Shown in pieces: positions 56,848 through 63,828 of a stretch of DNA of 63,828 nt. This stretch comes from an uncultured Senegalimassilia sp. GTDB taxonomy: Bacteria; Actinomycetota; Coriobacteriia; Coriobacteriales; Eggerthellaceae. Within the stretch, counting starts at the first letter, position 1; each line of letters begins with the position of its first letter. The notes under the pieces are model-generated. The model searched no databases, had not been told where the DNA came from, and worked only from the letters and a program-made list of their open reading frames with translations. The stretch covers positions 1-63,828 of the forward strand of contig CAKTWI010000012.1 of assembly GCA_934630815.1 (NCBI GenBank), given 5' to 3'. The position numbers and the translations under genes were made by a program.

Positions 56848-58737
56848 CTAGGACGTGTACTGGTCCATGAAGTCTAGGATCTCCTGGCGGGAGTGAAGGC
56901 CCGTTTTCGCGTAGATTCGCTTGATGTGGGCGTGCGCGGTGCTGGGGCTGATGTAGAGTTCCTCAGCGACGCGCTTCTGCGTCCAGCCCAGCGCGTAAAA
57001 CGCAAGCACCTCTACCTCGCGGTCGGAGAGTAGGAACTGCTTGCCCATTTGCTCGGCGTTGCTTCGCATGGTGGCCTTGCGGATGTCGGCTATGGAATCG
57101 CCTTCGTCAAGACCCATCAGGCGCACGAGCCTCATCCCATGCGTGGAATCGGGCTGCGCAGCGCTGTTTTCGTCCGTGTCTTCATCTTGCTCGACGCTTT
57201 CAGCAGGTGCTATCCCCGCGCATTGCAAGGGGCTCGCGGCACCCGCGCCCACAGGCGCGGCATTCGCGCACGCGCCGCATTCGCTGTAACCGCCTGCGTT
57301 GTCTTTCAGGATCGTGAGCGCCTCAACGTTCGCTTGCGCCCGCTCCAGCTGCTTCTCCAGGCGCTCCATGCGACGTACGTGCAAATCATGCCGCTCGTCG
57401 GCTTCCATCTGGGAAACCTTGAGGAACTGGCCGAGCGCGACTTGCGTGGAGATCACCACGCAAGTGCCCATGATGGCGTTGATGAGCAGGTCGTTCGTGG
57501 ACAGCGATTGCACGTTTATCAGCGTCACGCGAGCGAGGGCTCGGCAGCCGAGCCAAACGATCCAGCCGCCCAGGGCGTAGTAGTACGGGTCGCGCCAGCC
57601 GAAGCTCATGAAGGAGATGATGATATACCAGGTGAACGCCACCAGCAGCGCGTTGAGCGTGGTGGTGAACACCGCGCCGATGTCCGGCATGCTGGGGAAC
57701 GCTGCGTACAACACCAGCGCAGCGCACGCGAACAGCTCCAAGAGGATGAACATGCCCACGGTCATAACGCTCTTGCGCTTACGCATCATCAGGAAGATGA
57801 CGATGCCGCAGATCGCTATGGTGAGCAGGCCGTACGCAACTCGGGTGACGGGCTGGAACGCGATGGGCGAGCCGTCAGGGTAGCCGCGCAGGAAGCCGTC
57901 CACAATGGAGAGCACGCCGATGCTGGTGGCCGTAGCCGTGAGGAAGCGCTTGCTCGACAGCAGCGTGGTGGCGAACCCGAAGAAGTCGTCATTCGGCGTG
58001 AACGACTCGATATCGTTGGCAAGCTTGTTCTTGCGTGCGCTCAGCATGCAGGGGAACTGCAGGAGCGTGAGCGCGGCGGCAAGGTAGAAGCCGTAGGTGC
58101 CGATAAGCGAGCAGATGTAGATCTCCACCTCGCTGATGGCAAGAGCGCTGAACACGTACAGCACGGCGGTGGTGCTGCCGCACCCGCGGGCACGGCGCAG
58201 CCAATAGAAGATGGCGAACGACGCGAAGAACGTGACGGCGACGCAAAGCCAATAATGAACGTTCGGCGAGAAGACGCCCGCAAGGCGGATCAGTGGCAGG
58301 GTGAGGACGCATAGCGTCTCAAGCACGATGCACGTGCGCATGATGCGGTTGGTGGTGCGCTTCTTCAGACGGATCTTCCGCGTTCCGATGACCAGCAGGA
58401 TAACGGCCATGATGGAAAGCGCCGCAAGCATGGCGCCATCGGTGAATATGCCCTCGTCGGTGTGGGTGTAGCTGCCGTAGCCGGCGACGATGAGGCCGGC
58501 GCGCGCGAAGCATAGGCCCAGGATAGAGGGGATGAGCGGGATGTACAGGCTGAGCAATTTCATGCCGGTTGGCATGGGGTGGGCGGCGTCATCGGGCACA
58601 AGGTGATCTGTGCGCGTTCGAGCGCTCGGCTTCGCACCGGCGGCGCTTGAGGCGCTTGCCGGTTGTCCCGAGGCCGATATCCCTCCCTGCCCTTGTACGC
58701 GCTGAGCGATCGAATCGCCCGCTTCGTTGATCCTCAC
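56848..58737 (-). CDS. Membrane-bound LuxR-family regulator (polytopic sensor plus HTH)
   Basis: This 629-residue protein has an Ala/Ser-rich N-terminal region of about 55 residues, about twelve membrane spans (60-460), a coiled-coil linker (RRMERLEKQLERAQANVEAL) and a C-terminal LuxR helix-turn-helix (LLSDREVEVLAFYALGWTQK, then SPSTAHAHIKRIYAKTGLHS). This architecture is expanded in Eggerthellaceae, where such genes often sit beside respiratory or catabolic loci. I start at GTG 58737, which has AGGAGG upstream; longer and shorter starts are possible. The divergent promoter contains the CCCTCAAAGAGGG element. Confidence 0.9.
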   Translation of the reverse strand: MRINEAGDSIAQRVQGQGGISASGQPASASSAAGAKPSARTRTDHLVPDDAAHPMPTGMKLLSLYIPLIPSILGLCFARAGLIVAGYGSYTHTDEGIFTDGAMLAALSIMAVILLVIGTRKIRLKKRTTNRIMRTCIVLETLCVLTLPLIRLAGVFSPNVHYWLCVAVTFFASFAIFYWLRRARGCGSTTAVLYVFSALAISEVEIYICSLIGTYGFYLAAALTLLQFPCMLSARKNKLANDIESFTPNDDFFGFATTLLSSKRFLTATATSIGVLSIVDGFLRGYPDGSPIAFQPVTRVAYGLLTIAICGIVIFLMMRKRKSVMTVGMFILLELFACAALVLYAAFPSMPDIGAVFTTTLNALLVAFTWYIIISFMSFGWRDPYYYALGGWIVWLGCRALARVTLINVQSLSTNDLLINAIMGTCVVISTQVALGQFLKVSQMEADERHDLHVRRMERLEKQLERAQANVEALTILKDNAGGYSECGACANAAPVGAGAASPLQCAGIAPAESVEQDEDTDENSAAQPDSTHGMRLVRLMGLDEGDSIADIRKATMRSNAEQMGKQFLLSDREVEVLAFYALGWTQKRVAEELYISPSTAHAHIKRIYAKTGLHSRQEILDFMDQYTS

Positions 58738-58817
58738 TGATCCTCCTGGTGTATGCGGCGCGTTTTGCCAGGTGACCGACCCTCTCCCCAAAAAGCCGGC
58801 TTACTTGTCCGCAAATT

Positions 58818-58833
58818 CCCTCAAAGAGGGTAT
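58818..58833. promoter_or_regulatory. Palindromic CCCTCAAAGAGGG element, copy 1
   Basis: CCCTCAAAGAGGGTAT is a dyad (CCCTC/GAGGG around AAA) in the divergent promoter of the luxR-type and IscU-like genes. It is about 80 bases from each start. Two closely related copies are at 63430-63451 and 63526-63546. Confidence 0.6.
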
Positions 58834-58914
58834 GCGCGAAACGCCATGTTCGCCATCATACCATATGGGAAATAATGCATCGTAACAGCATCGTTAACAG
58901 TAGGGGGTATCGAA

Positions 58915-59574
58915 ATGGCGAACGAGCACGAAATCACGTTCGATGAGCCGGATGAGGGTCGTGACATCTATCACGAACCGGACGACCGTGCGCTCATCCG
59001 TACGAAGGATGTGTATCAGACCGAGTTGGACAACGGCGTGGACGGCTATTCCGAAACGCTGCTGGCCATCGTGGCGAACTTCAAGAACGCGGGCAAGCCC
59101 GAAGGCTTCAACGTGCAGAGCATGGTGGGCAAGTCCAAGCGCGGTGAGGTGGCGTTGCGCCTGTTCGCGGTAGTGGACGATTCCGTTGCCGACCCCGTGT
59201 TCGTGAAGGTGGGCTTCAAGAGCCGCGGGTGCCTGGCCATGACCGGCTGCGCAAGCGCCATCTGCTCCATGATCGAGGGCAAGACGTTCTCGCAGGCGCT
59301 CGAGCTGACGCCCAAGGACGTGGAAGCCGCGGTCGATGGCGTGCCGAAGGGCAAGGGGCACACCACGCTGTTCGCCATCGAGGCCGTGCGCGGCCTGGTG
59401 GGCGACTGGATGTACCGTTGCGGCATGTCGCTTGCGGAGATGAACGAGAAGCTGCCGTGCGACGAGCTGTCGGTTGAGTGTCTGATGTGCGAGCATTGCA
59501 GTCTGCGCGACACGCGCGTGGAGATGGCGATCAACGAGGCCATCGCGAAGCAGAAGGCCGGCGAGGCGAAATGA
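58915..59574 (+). CDS. IscU/NifU-like iron-sulfur scaffold family protein
   Basis: This 219-residue protein has an N-terminal acidic segment of about 75 residues and then a NifU_N-like domain. FKSRGCLAMTGCASAICSMIEGKTFSQAL aligns with the GCxxAxAS and GKT blocks, and ECLMCEHCSLRDTRVEMAINEAI aligns with the HCS and Ala-rich helix. Extra cysteines and an insertion of about 30 residues between the blocks set it apart from canonical IscU. It may be a specialised Fe-S or metal-handling protein. ATG 58915 is used; AGGGGG precedes it. It overlaps the next gene by four bases. Confidence 0.72.
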   Translation: MANEHEITFDEPDEGRDIYHEPDDRALIRTKDVYQTELDNGVDGYSETLLAIVANFKNAGKPEGFNVQSMVGKSKRGEVALRLFAVVDDSVADPVFVKVGFKSRGCLAMTGCASAICSMIEGKTFSQALELTPKDVEAAVDGVPKGKGHTTLFAIEAVRGLVGDWMYRCGMSLAEMNEKLPCDELSVECLMCEHCSLRDTRVEMAINEAIAKQKAGEAK

Positions 59575-60821
59575 GCGAGCAGATGAATACCGCCGAGGAG
59601 GCCGTGGGCCAGGAAGTCGTTTTGGAAGCCGTGGAATCGGATGCGGGGGAGACGGCTGCCGAGCAAGGCGCCGCAAACGCTGCAGATGTGGAAGCCTCCG
59701 CCGGCACCGACGAGGCGCCCGAGGGGGAAGCGGCCGACGAGCCTACGGAGGAGGAGCTTGCAGCCGCGCGCGAACTGGCCGAGAACAACGCGCTCGCCGA
59801 CGTGTTCGACGACGTGCGCAAGCAGTCGGCCGACAGCCACCTGGTCACGCCCGAGCGCTGGCCTGAAATCGGCCTGGTGCCCGACCATATGACGGACGAG
59901 GACTTCGAGATGTTCGTGTACGAATGGCTCGAGGATTACCAGGCGGAGCACAAGGACGAGATCGAGGCGGAGCGTGCCGCCGAGCGCGAGAAGGCCGCCG
60001 CGGTGCGTTCGGCCACCCGAGCGGTGGGCGTGCCCCCGAAGATCCCGAATCGCCGCTTGGCGCAGATCGAGGCCGACAACGAGGAGAAAGCGGCTGATGT
60101 CGCTGGAGCTGGCGAAACCGCCGATAAGGCTTCGGCTGCTGCTGACCAGGGCTCCGCTGAGGCCGAAACCGCCGTAGCCGATGCCTCCACGCAGGTCGTC
60201 GATGCCGGCAACGCCGCGCAGGCTGCCGAAACCGCCGTCGCCGCAGCGCCCGCAGCCTCCGAGCCCGCCCCAGCTTCTCCCGACGAAGCAGAAGCCAACG
60301 ACGAGCAACCCGTCGAGGACGATAGGAGCCCCTTCGCCGGCCTGCGCATTCCCGAAGGCTATCGCCTCGAGCAGATCGAAGGCGAATGGGTGCTCGTGGA
60401 GGACGAGAACGCGGTACCCGTGCGCAAGGAGATCAAGTGCAACCGCATCAAGGTGCTCATGGGCATGCACAGTTACTATCTGTACGACGAAACGCTCATG
60501 ACCGCCAGCTACGCGCGTTGGGCGTTCCTGGCCGCCGAAGACAACCCGGTGGCCACGTTCGTCGAGTGCGTGCGCGAGGATTCGCGCGTGTACCCGCGCC
60601 CTTATGCCGCTGAGTGCCTGAAGAACCCGCCGTTCCGCATGACCGACGAGCAGATCGAGGAAACGTGGCAGGCGGTTCGCGATTCCGGCAACTATCCGGA
60701 CATCGAGCGCACCGAGGCTTCTAACGGCGATGTGTACTACTATTCCACGCAGTACCTCGAGTCCGGCTATGCGGCATCGTTGGCCGAATACGACGCGGTG
60801 GAGCGTCCCGCCGACGTGTAA
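59571..60821 (+). CDS. Hypothetical acidic protein with conserved C-terminal domain
   Basis: This 416-residue protein is unrecognised. It starts within the last codons of the IscU-like gene (ATGA overlap). Residues about 1-60 and 160-240 are Ala/Glu-rich low complexity. A middle segment (DVFDDVRKQSADSHLVTPERWPEIGLVPDHMTDEDF, residues about 80-130, in two stretches) and a C-terminal domain (from FAGLRIPEGYRLEQIEGEWV to residue 416) look folded. No signal peptide, cysteines or membrane spans are evident. Coupling implies that it works with the scaffold protein. Confidence 0.65.
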   Translation: MSEQMNTAEEAVGQEVVLEAVESDAGETAAEQGAANAADVEASAGTDEAPEGEAADEPTEEELAAARELAENNALADVFDDVRKQSADSHLVTPERWPEIGLVPDHMTDEDFEMFVYEWLEDYQAEHKDEIEAERAAEREKAAAVRSATRAVGVPPKIPNRRLAQIEADNEEKAADVAGAGETADKASAAADQGSAEAETAVADASTQVVDAGNAAQAAETAVAAAPAASEPAPASPDEAEANDEQPVEDDRSPFAGLRIPEGYRLEQIEGEWVLVEDENAVPVRKEIKCNRIKVLMGMHSYYLYDETLMTASYARWAFLAAEDNPVATFVECVREDSRVYPRPYAAECLKNPPFRMTDEQIEETWQAVRDSGNYPDIERTEASNGDVYYYSTQYLESGYAASLAEYDAVERPADV

Positions 60822-60862
60822 CGCCCGATGAGGGCCTAACGCGCAGCAGCCATGCATAACGC

Positions 60863-60901
60863 AATGCGCCCCGAGCGAAACCGCTCGGGGCGCATTTTTT
60901 T
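60863..60901 (+). terminator. Strong intrinsic terminator
   Basis: A 15-bp perfect stem (60863-60877 with 60882-60896) with an AAAC loop and a T-run ends the IscU-like operon. Confidence 0.95.
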
Positions 60902-61101
60902 CGCGAAGGGGTGCTGGCGCCCGTCTCGTTCCACCTTTTCTTGCAACCCCGCAAGGCGTCCCTTGGAGTTCATGCCAGCCTTTGGGACGATCGCCGCTTC
61001 TTCTGGCTCATAGCAATCGACCTTGGAAAACAATGGGATGCGGACGCGCTCTCTGTCCTGTAATCGCGGAACTCTGCGTGTTTGGCTTATTCCTAGAACG
61101 C
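60902..61101. other. Spacer between convergent transcription units
   Basis: No coding sequence or recognisable site is seen in these 200 bases between the two terminators. Confidence 0.6.
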
Positions 61102-61139
61102 AAAAACGCCCCCCGCTGTCTGCGCAACGGGGGGCGTTT
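61102..61139 (-). terminator. Terminator of the aldehyde:ferredoxin oxidoreductase gene
   Basis: AAACGCCCCCCG (61104-61115) pairs with 61128-61139. On the minus strand the stem is followed by TTTTT, placed 45 bases after the stop. Confidence 0.9.
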
Positions 61140-61183
61140 GCGATTCAGGCTTGCTTTGCCGGTCTAGCTTGCCAGCTTAGCGT

Positions 61184-63322
61184 TTACGGCAGCAGGTTCA
61201 GGCCCTGCAGCTCGGCCTTGACGTCGTCCATGCCGTAGTAGTCCAGGCAGTCGGCCGTCGGGCAGCCCTTCTCGGAATCCCAACCAAACTTCTCGTACAG
61301 CATGGTCAGGCCCTTCTGGAAGTCTTCCTTCTCCATCTTGTCGGTGCCCTTGGTGAACGGCTCCTTGTCCGGATCCTTCGTGAACGGCCACTGGGTGATG
61401 ACGTCGTGGATGGTGCGGCAGTCGTTGCAGCCGATCTTGCCGTCCTTGTCGGTCATGCCGCGCACGGTGTTGGCGCGCTGCAGCGTCATGATCTTAGCGG
61501 CGCGCTTGTACAGCTCGTCGGTGGTGACGTCTTCGCCGGTGACGGCCTTGTAGAACTTGGCCTCCAGGTCGAGGTCGCCGCGGTAGTTGCGGCTCTTCGA
61601 CGGGGACTGGGCCATCGGCCACACCCAGTTGCACAGCGTCAGCGAGTCATGCAGCACGTCGGTGACGATGGACCACCAGCAGAAGTTCGCCTTGTGCTCG
61701 TTCATCGGCTTGTAATCCTTGGCGTCGTCCAGAGCATCCTCGCCGCCCCACAGCTCGGCAGCGATCTGCTGCTTCAGCTCGTGCGGAAGGCCGCACTGCA
61801 GCATGTTCTGATGCGAGTGGATCATGGGGTCGCGGTTGAACACCATGTTCAGCAGGCCGCCGACCTGGCCGTAGGACTCGATTGCGTGGTGCACCGGCCA
61901 GCCGCGGTAGTTGATCAGGCAGCTAGCGGTGGTGTCGAACCACTCCATGTCGTCCCAGCGCGGGCACCACACGAGCGGGCCGTGGCCAAGGTAGGACATC
62001 TCGTTGTCGTTCTGGGCGATGTGCTTGAGCAGCTCGACCATGATGGTCGGGTCGTTCTTCTCGAACTTCTCCCAGTCGAACAGGTTGTACTCGGCCTCGG
62101 GCAGCACCTTCTTGAAGATGCCCTTGGCCACGCAGTGCGCGATGTCGCGGTAGATCTGAGCGTAGTTGCACCACATGCCCAGATCGTCCATCGTGCCGCC
62201 GACGACCTGGTCCCAGATCAGGCCGTCCTCGGTGGAAGCCTTGACGGGGGTGTGGTCGCCCAGGATCTTCACCATGTAGATGGAGAACGGGAAGTTCGGC
62301 ACGCAGGTGTTGCCGGTGATCTCGAAGCCGCCGTTCTTCTTGGCGTTCGGCACGCGCATGTCGGAGTAGCAGTGAATCGGGCAGCTGTGGCAGCCGTTCA
62401 TCTTGATGGTGTACTTCTCGGCCTCGGGACCCTCGTCCTTGGTGGTCTTCATGCAGCGGTAGCCGACGGTGTTGATCTCGCCAGGCTTCGGCTCGCCGGT
62501 CTCGATCGGCTCGCCTTCAGCGTCGGCCCAGTACAGGCCCTTCTTGGCGGTCCAACGGGTGCCCTTGTCGTAGTACTCGGCCCATTCCTGCTGGGTGGAC
62601 GGCACGACGTGGTTGTTGTTGGAGCCGACGATCTCGCGCAGCATGTAGTCGGACAGCTCGGCCAGGGCCTTCGGGTCCTTGACGTTCACGCTGCCGTTGC
62701 CCTCGACAACCAGGGCCTTGAGCTTCTTGGAGCCCATGACGCAGCCCAGGCCGGCGCCGGCGGAGTGGTTACGGGAGTTCATCATGACGGCGTAGGGCAG
62801 CAGGTTCTCGCCGGCAGGGCCGATGGTGGCCACGCAGGCGCGGTTGCCCTCGAGGCGGTTCAGGGCCTCGGTGGTGGAACGGGTGCCCATGCCCCAGACG
62901 AAGGAGGCGTCCTTGATCTCGACCTGATCATCCTTGATGTGCAGGTACACCGGCTTGTCGGACTTGCCCTCGACGATGATGGCATCGTAGCCGGCCAGCT
63001 TGATGCGGGCGCCGATCATGCCGCCGCAGTGGGCGTCGACGACCAGATGGTCCTTGCTGAACGTGGACAGGAAGCTGATGGTGGTACGGCCAGCCAGCGG
63101 CACGCCGGAGGCGGTCAGCGGGCCGACGGCGTAGACGATCTTGGATTCCTCGGACAGAGGATCGGTGCCAGCGGGCACCTCGTCGTACATGATCTTGTTA
63201 GCAAGGCCCATGCCGCCGATGTATTCCTTATAAGGTGCGGTGGACTCGGTGGTGATGCTGCCCGTCGTCAGATTGACGCGCAGGATCTTGCCGGCCCAGC
63301 CGTATGACTTCTCGTCAGCCAT
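61184..63322 (-). CDS. Aldehyde:ferredoxin oxidoreductase (tungsten-pterin family)
   Basis: This 712-residue enzyme of the AOR family oxidises aldehydes to acids using a tungstopterin and one [4Fe-4S] cluster. The N-terminal domain includes KILRVNLTTGSITTE and YIGGMGLANKIMYDE. Cluster ligands are CHSCPIHC and a distal Cys, probably in IGCNDCRT. The pterin-binding segments RNHSAGAGLGCVMGSKKLKAL and AELWGG are present. ATG 63322 follows GGAG. It is divergent from a Tat-signal gene. Members without a matched aldehyde have other roles in this bacterial family, so the substrate is unknown. Confidence 0.93.
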   Translation of the reverse strand: MADEKSYGWAGKILRVNLTTGSITTESTAPYKEYIGGMGLANKIMYDEVPAGTDPLSEESKIVYAVGPLTASGVPLAGRTTISFLSTFSKDHLVVDAHCGGMIGARIKLAGYDAIIVEGKSDKPVYLHIKDDQVEIKDASFVWGMGTRSTTEALNRLEGNRACVATIGPAGENLLPYAVMMNSRNHSAGAGLGCVMGSKKLKALVVEGNGSVNVKDPKALAELSDYMLREIVGSNNNHVVPSTQQEWAEYYDKGTRWTAKKGLYWADAEGEPIETGEPKPGEINTVGYRCMKTTKDEGPEAEKYTIKMNGCHSCPIHCYSDMRVPNAKKNGGFEITGNTCVPNFPFSIYMVKILGDHTPVKASTEDGLIWDQVVGGTMDDLGMWCNYAQIYRDIAHCVAKGIFKKVLPEAEYNLFDWEKFEKNDPTIMVELLKHIAQNDNEMSYLGHGPLVWCPRWDDMEWFDTTASCLINYRGWPVHHAIESYGQVGGLLNMVFNRDPMIHSHQNMLQCGLPHELKQQIAAELWGGEDALDDAKDYKPMNEHKANFCWWSIVTDVLHDSLTLCNWVWPMAQSPSKSRNYRGDLDLEAKFYKAVTGEDVTTDELYKRAAKIMTLQRANTVRGMTDKDGKIGCNDCRTIHDVITQWPFTKDPDKEPFTKGTDKMEKEDFQKGLTMLYEKFGWDSEKGCPTADCLDYYGMDDVKAELQGLNLLP

Positions 63323-63429
63323 GTTGCATCTCCAAATCTCTTCTCGATACATGCGTTGCGTGACATGTCGGGCGATTCGGGTGCAGACGACAATTCGTCA
63401 CTGGGCAGTGTTGCGCACCTTGTGAAACG

Positions 63430-63451
63430 GGTATCCCCTCTTTGAGGGTAA
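63430..63451 (-). promoter_or_regulatory. Palindromic CCCTCAAAGAGGG element, copy 2
   Basis: Read on the minus strand: TTACCCTCAAAGAGGGGATA. The dyad CCCTC/GAGGG with AAA centre and a GATA tail matches copies 1 and 3. It is about 110 bases before the AOR start. Confidence 0.6.
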
Positions 63452-63525
63452 TTTATGGAAATGGCCTGGTAAACGGCGAACGGAAGCGAATTTTCGGCGA
63501 ATGAGGGGATATAAGCGGCGGCATT

Positions 63526-63546
63526 GACCCCCAAAGAGGGGATACC
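63526..63546 (+). promoter_or_regulatory. Palindromic CCCCCAAAGAGGG element, copy 3
   Basis: CCCCCAAAGAGGGGATACC on the plus strand, about 160 bases before the Tat-signal gene. It shares CCAAAGAGGGGATAC-type sequence with copy 2, which is inverted relative to it. Confidence 0.6.
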
Positions 63547-63707
63547 GAAAAACCGATGAGCCGCATACTACTTACTGTTGCGTGACCCGGAAAGGGCGAA
63601 GAGTGTGCGCCGGAAATCAGAAGGGACGAGGCGGACGAGGCCTCGGCTGAGGGAGGAACCGGCGCAAGGTAGCGACTCACCAATATATGTGAGGGGGAGT
63701 ACTGAGA

Positions 63708-63828
63708 ATGTCAGATACGAATACAAGCGGCAGCGCCCCGGTCAAGAAGAACATCACCCGCCGCGACGTGCTGGCCATGGCCGGTTGCGGCGTTGCAGGC
63801 CTGGTCGTCGGCGGCGCGCTGGCCAGCT
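63708..63828 (+). CDS. Tat-exported protein, 5' part only
   Basis: The gene begins at ATG 63708 after GAGGGGG and runs off the window end. The 40 visible codons encode a Tat signal: a hydrophilic start, the twin-arginine ITRRDVLAMAG, and a hydrophobic Gly/Ala-rich core (VAGLVVGGALAS). The rest is missing, so the product cannot be named. Beside an AOR, candidates are a periplasmic iron-sulfur protein or a molybdoenzyme subunit. It is divergent from the AOR gene and shares its regulatory region. Confidence 0.8.
   Translation, partial: MSDTNTSGSAPVKKNITRRDVLAMAGCGVAGLVVGGALAS

Larger units (their letters stand above)
63323..63707. other. Divergent promoter region of the AOR and Tat-signal genes
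   Basis: These 385 bases have no coding sequence. They contain two copies of the CCCYCAAAGAGGG element in opposite orientation (63430-63451 and 63526-63546). The composition is AT-rich between 63440 and 63520. Confidence 0.6.

Noticed and set aside
1..63828. CRISPR arrays, rRNA operons, insertion sequences or prophage genes
   Set aside because: No regularly spaced repeats, rRNA signatures, transposases, integrases or structural phage proteins were found on either strand.

Overview
The window is high-GC DNA, about 60-65% by eye, with Coriobacteriia/Eggerthellaceae character (Eggerthella, Gordonibacter, Adlercreutzia and relatives). The evidence is a Tat-exported molybdopterin oxidoreductase operon, a tungsten-type aldehyde:ferredoxin oxidoreductase next to a Tat-signal gene, a LuxR regulator with a large polytopic N-terminal domain, and a menaquinone gene set. 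Genus cannot be fixed from sequence reading alone. There are no rRNAs, CRISPR arrays, insertion sequences or phage genes. A perfect parS site at 582-597 and a 15/16 match at 6348-6363, close to rlmH, suggest that the left end is near the replication origin.

Layout. 1-600: gene-poor, perhaps holding a decayed gene. 627-2512 (minus): an AGCS amino-acid:Na+ symporter behind a glycine riboswitch. 3077-6723: rlmH, exonuclease III, folE, a TSUP permease and an ACT-domain protein. 6881-17941: menaquinone genes menF-menD-menH, then a c-di-GMP GGDEF-REC-HD-GYP protein and an HPt protein, then menB and a menE-menC fusion. 18229-23378: an APC antiporter, xpt plus a xanthine permease, and a CBS/CorC membrane protein. 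23542-27517 (minus): an amidohydrolase, a divergent UvrD-like helicase and an unknown protein. 27881-35166: a five-gene respiratory operon (1263-aa Mo enzyme, DmsB-like Fe-S protein, membrane anchor, NapG-like and NapH-like proteins). 35693-39852: an MFS exporter, a YhbY protein, an SGNH hydrolase and a RelB/PIN toxin-antitoxin pair. 40114-42069: htpG with a near-consensus promoter and a CIRCE element. 42290-49446: a small membrane ORF, TrkH, an exported OB-fold-like protein, rsgA, a glycosyltransferase, a second TSUP permease and a LytS kinase. 49490-53766: three tRNA-Leu genes, a PepV-like dipeptidase, the LytR regulator and a CPBP protease. 53979-63828: a CPA1 antiporter, a YigZ protein, the LuxR membrane regulator, an IscU/NifU-like protein with an acidic partner, the aldehyde:ferredoxin oxidoreductase, and the start of a Tat-exported protein.

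How the parts fit. The men genes cover chorismate to DHNA-CoA (MenF, D, H, C, E, B) and would supply the menaquinol that the Mo-enzyme operon uses. That operon appears to have two quinol inputs, the DmsC-like anchor and the NapGH pair. A palindromic element, CCCTCAAAGAGGG followed by TAT or GATA, lies in the luxR/iscU-like divergent promoter and twice in the AOR/Tat-gene divergent promoter; it is the best candidate for an undescribed regulon. Other signals worth following are a sORF-TrkH-OB-fold cluster, a PIN toxin lacking key acidic residues, phased LytTR-type repeats before lytR, a perfect 20-bp inverted repeat in the leader of the Mo-enzyme gene, and recurrent low-complexity insertions inside conserved enzymes.
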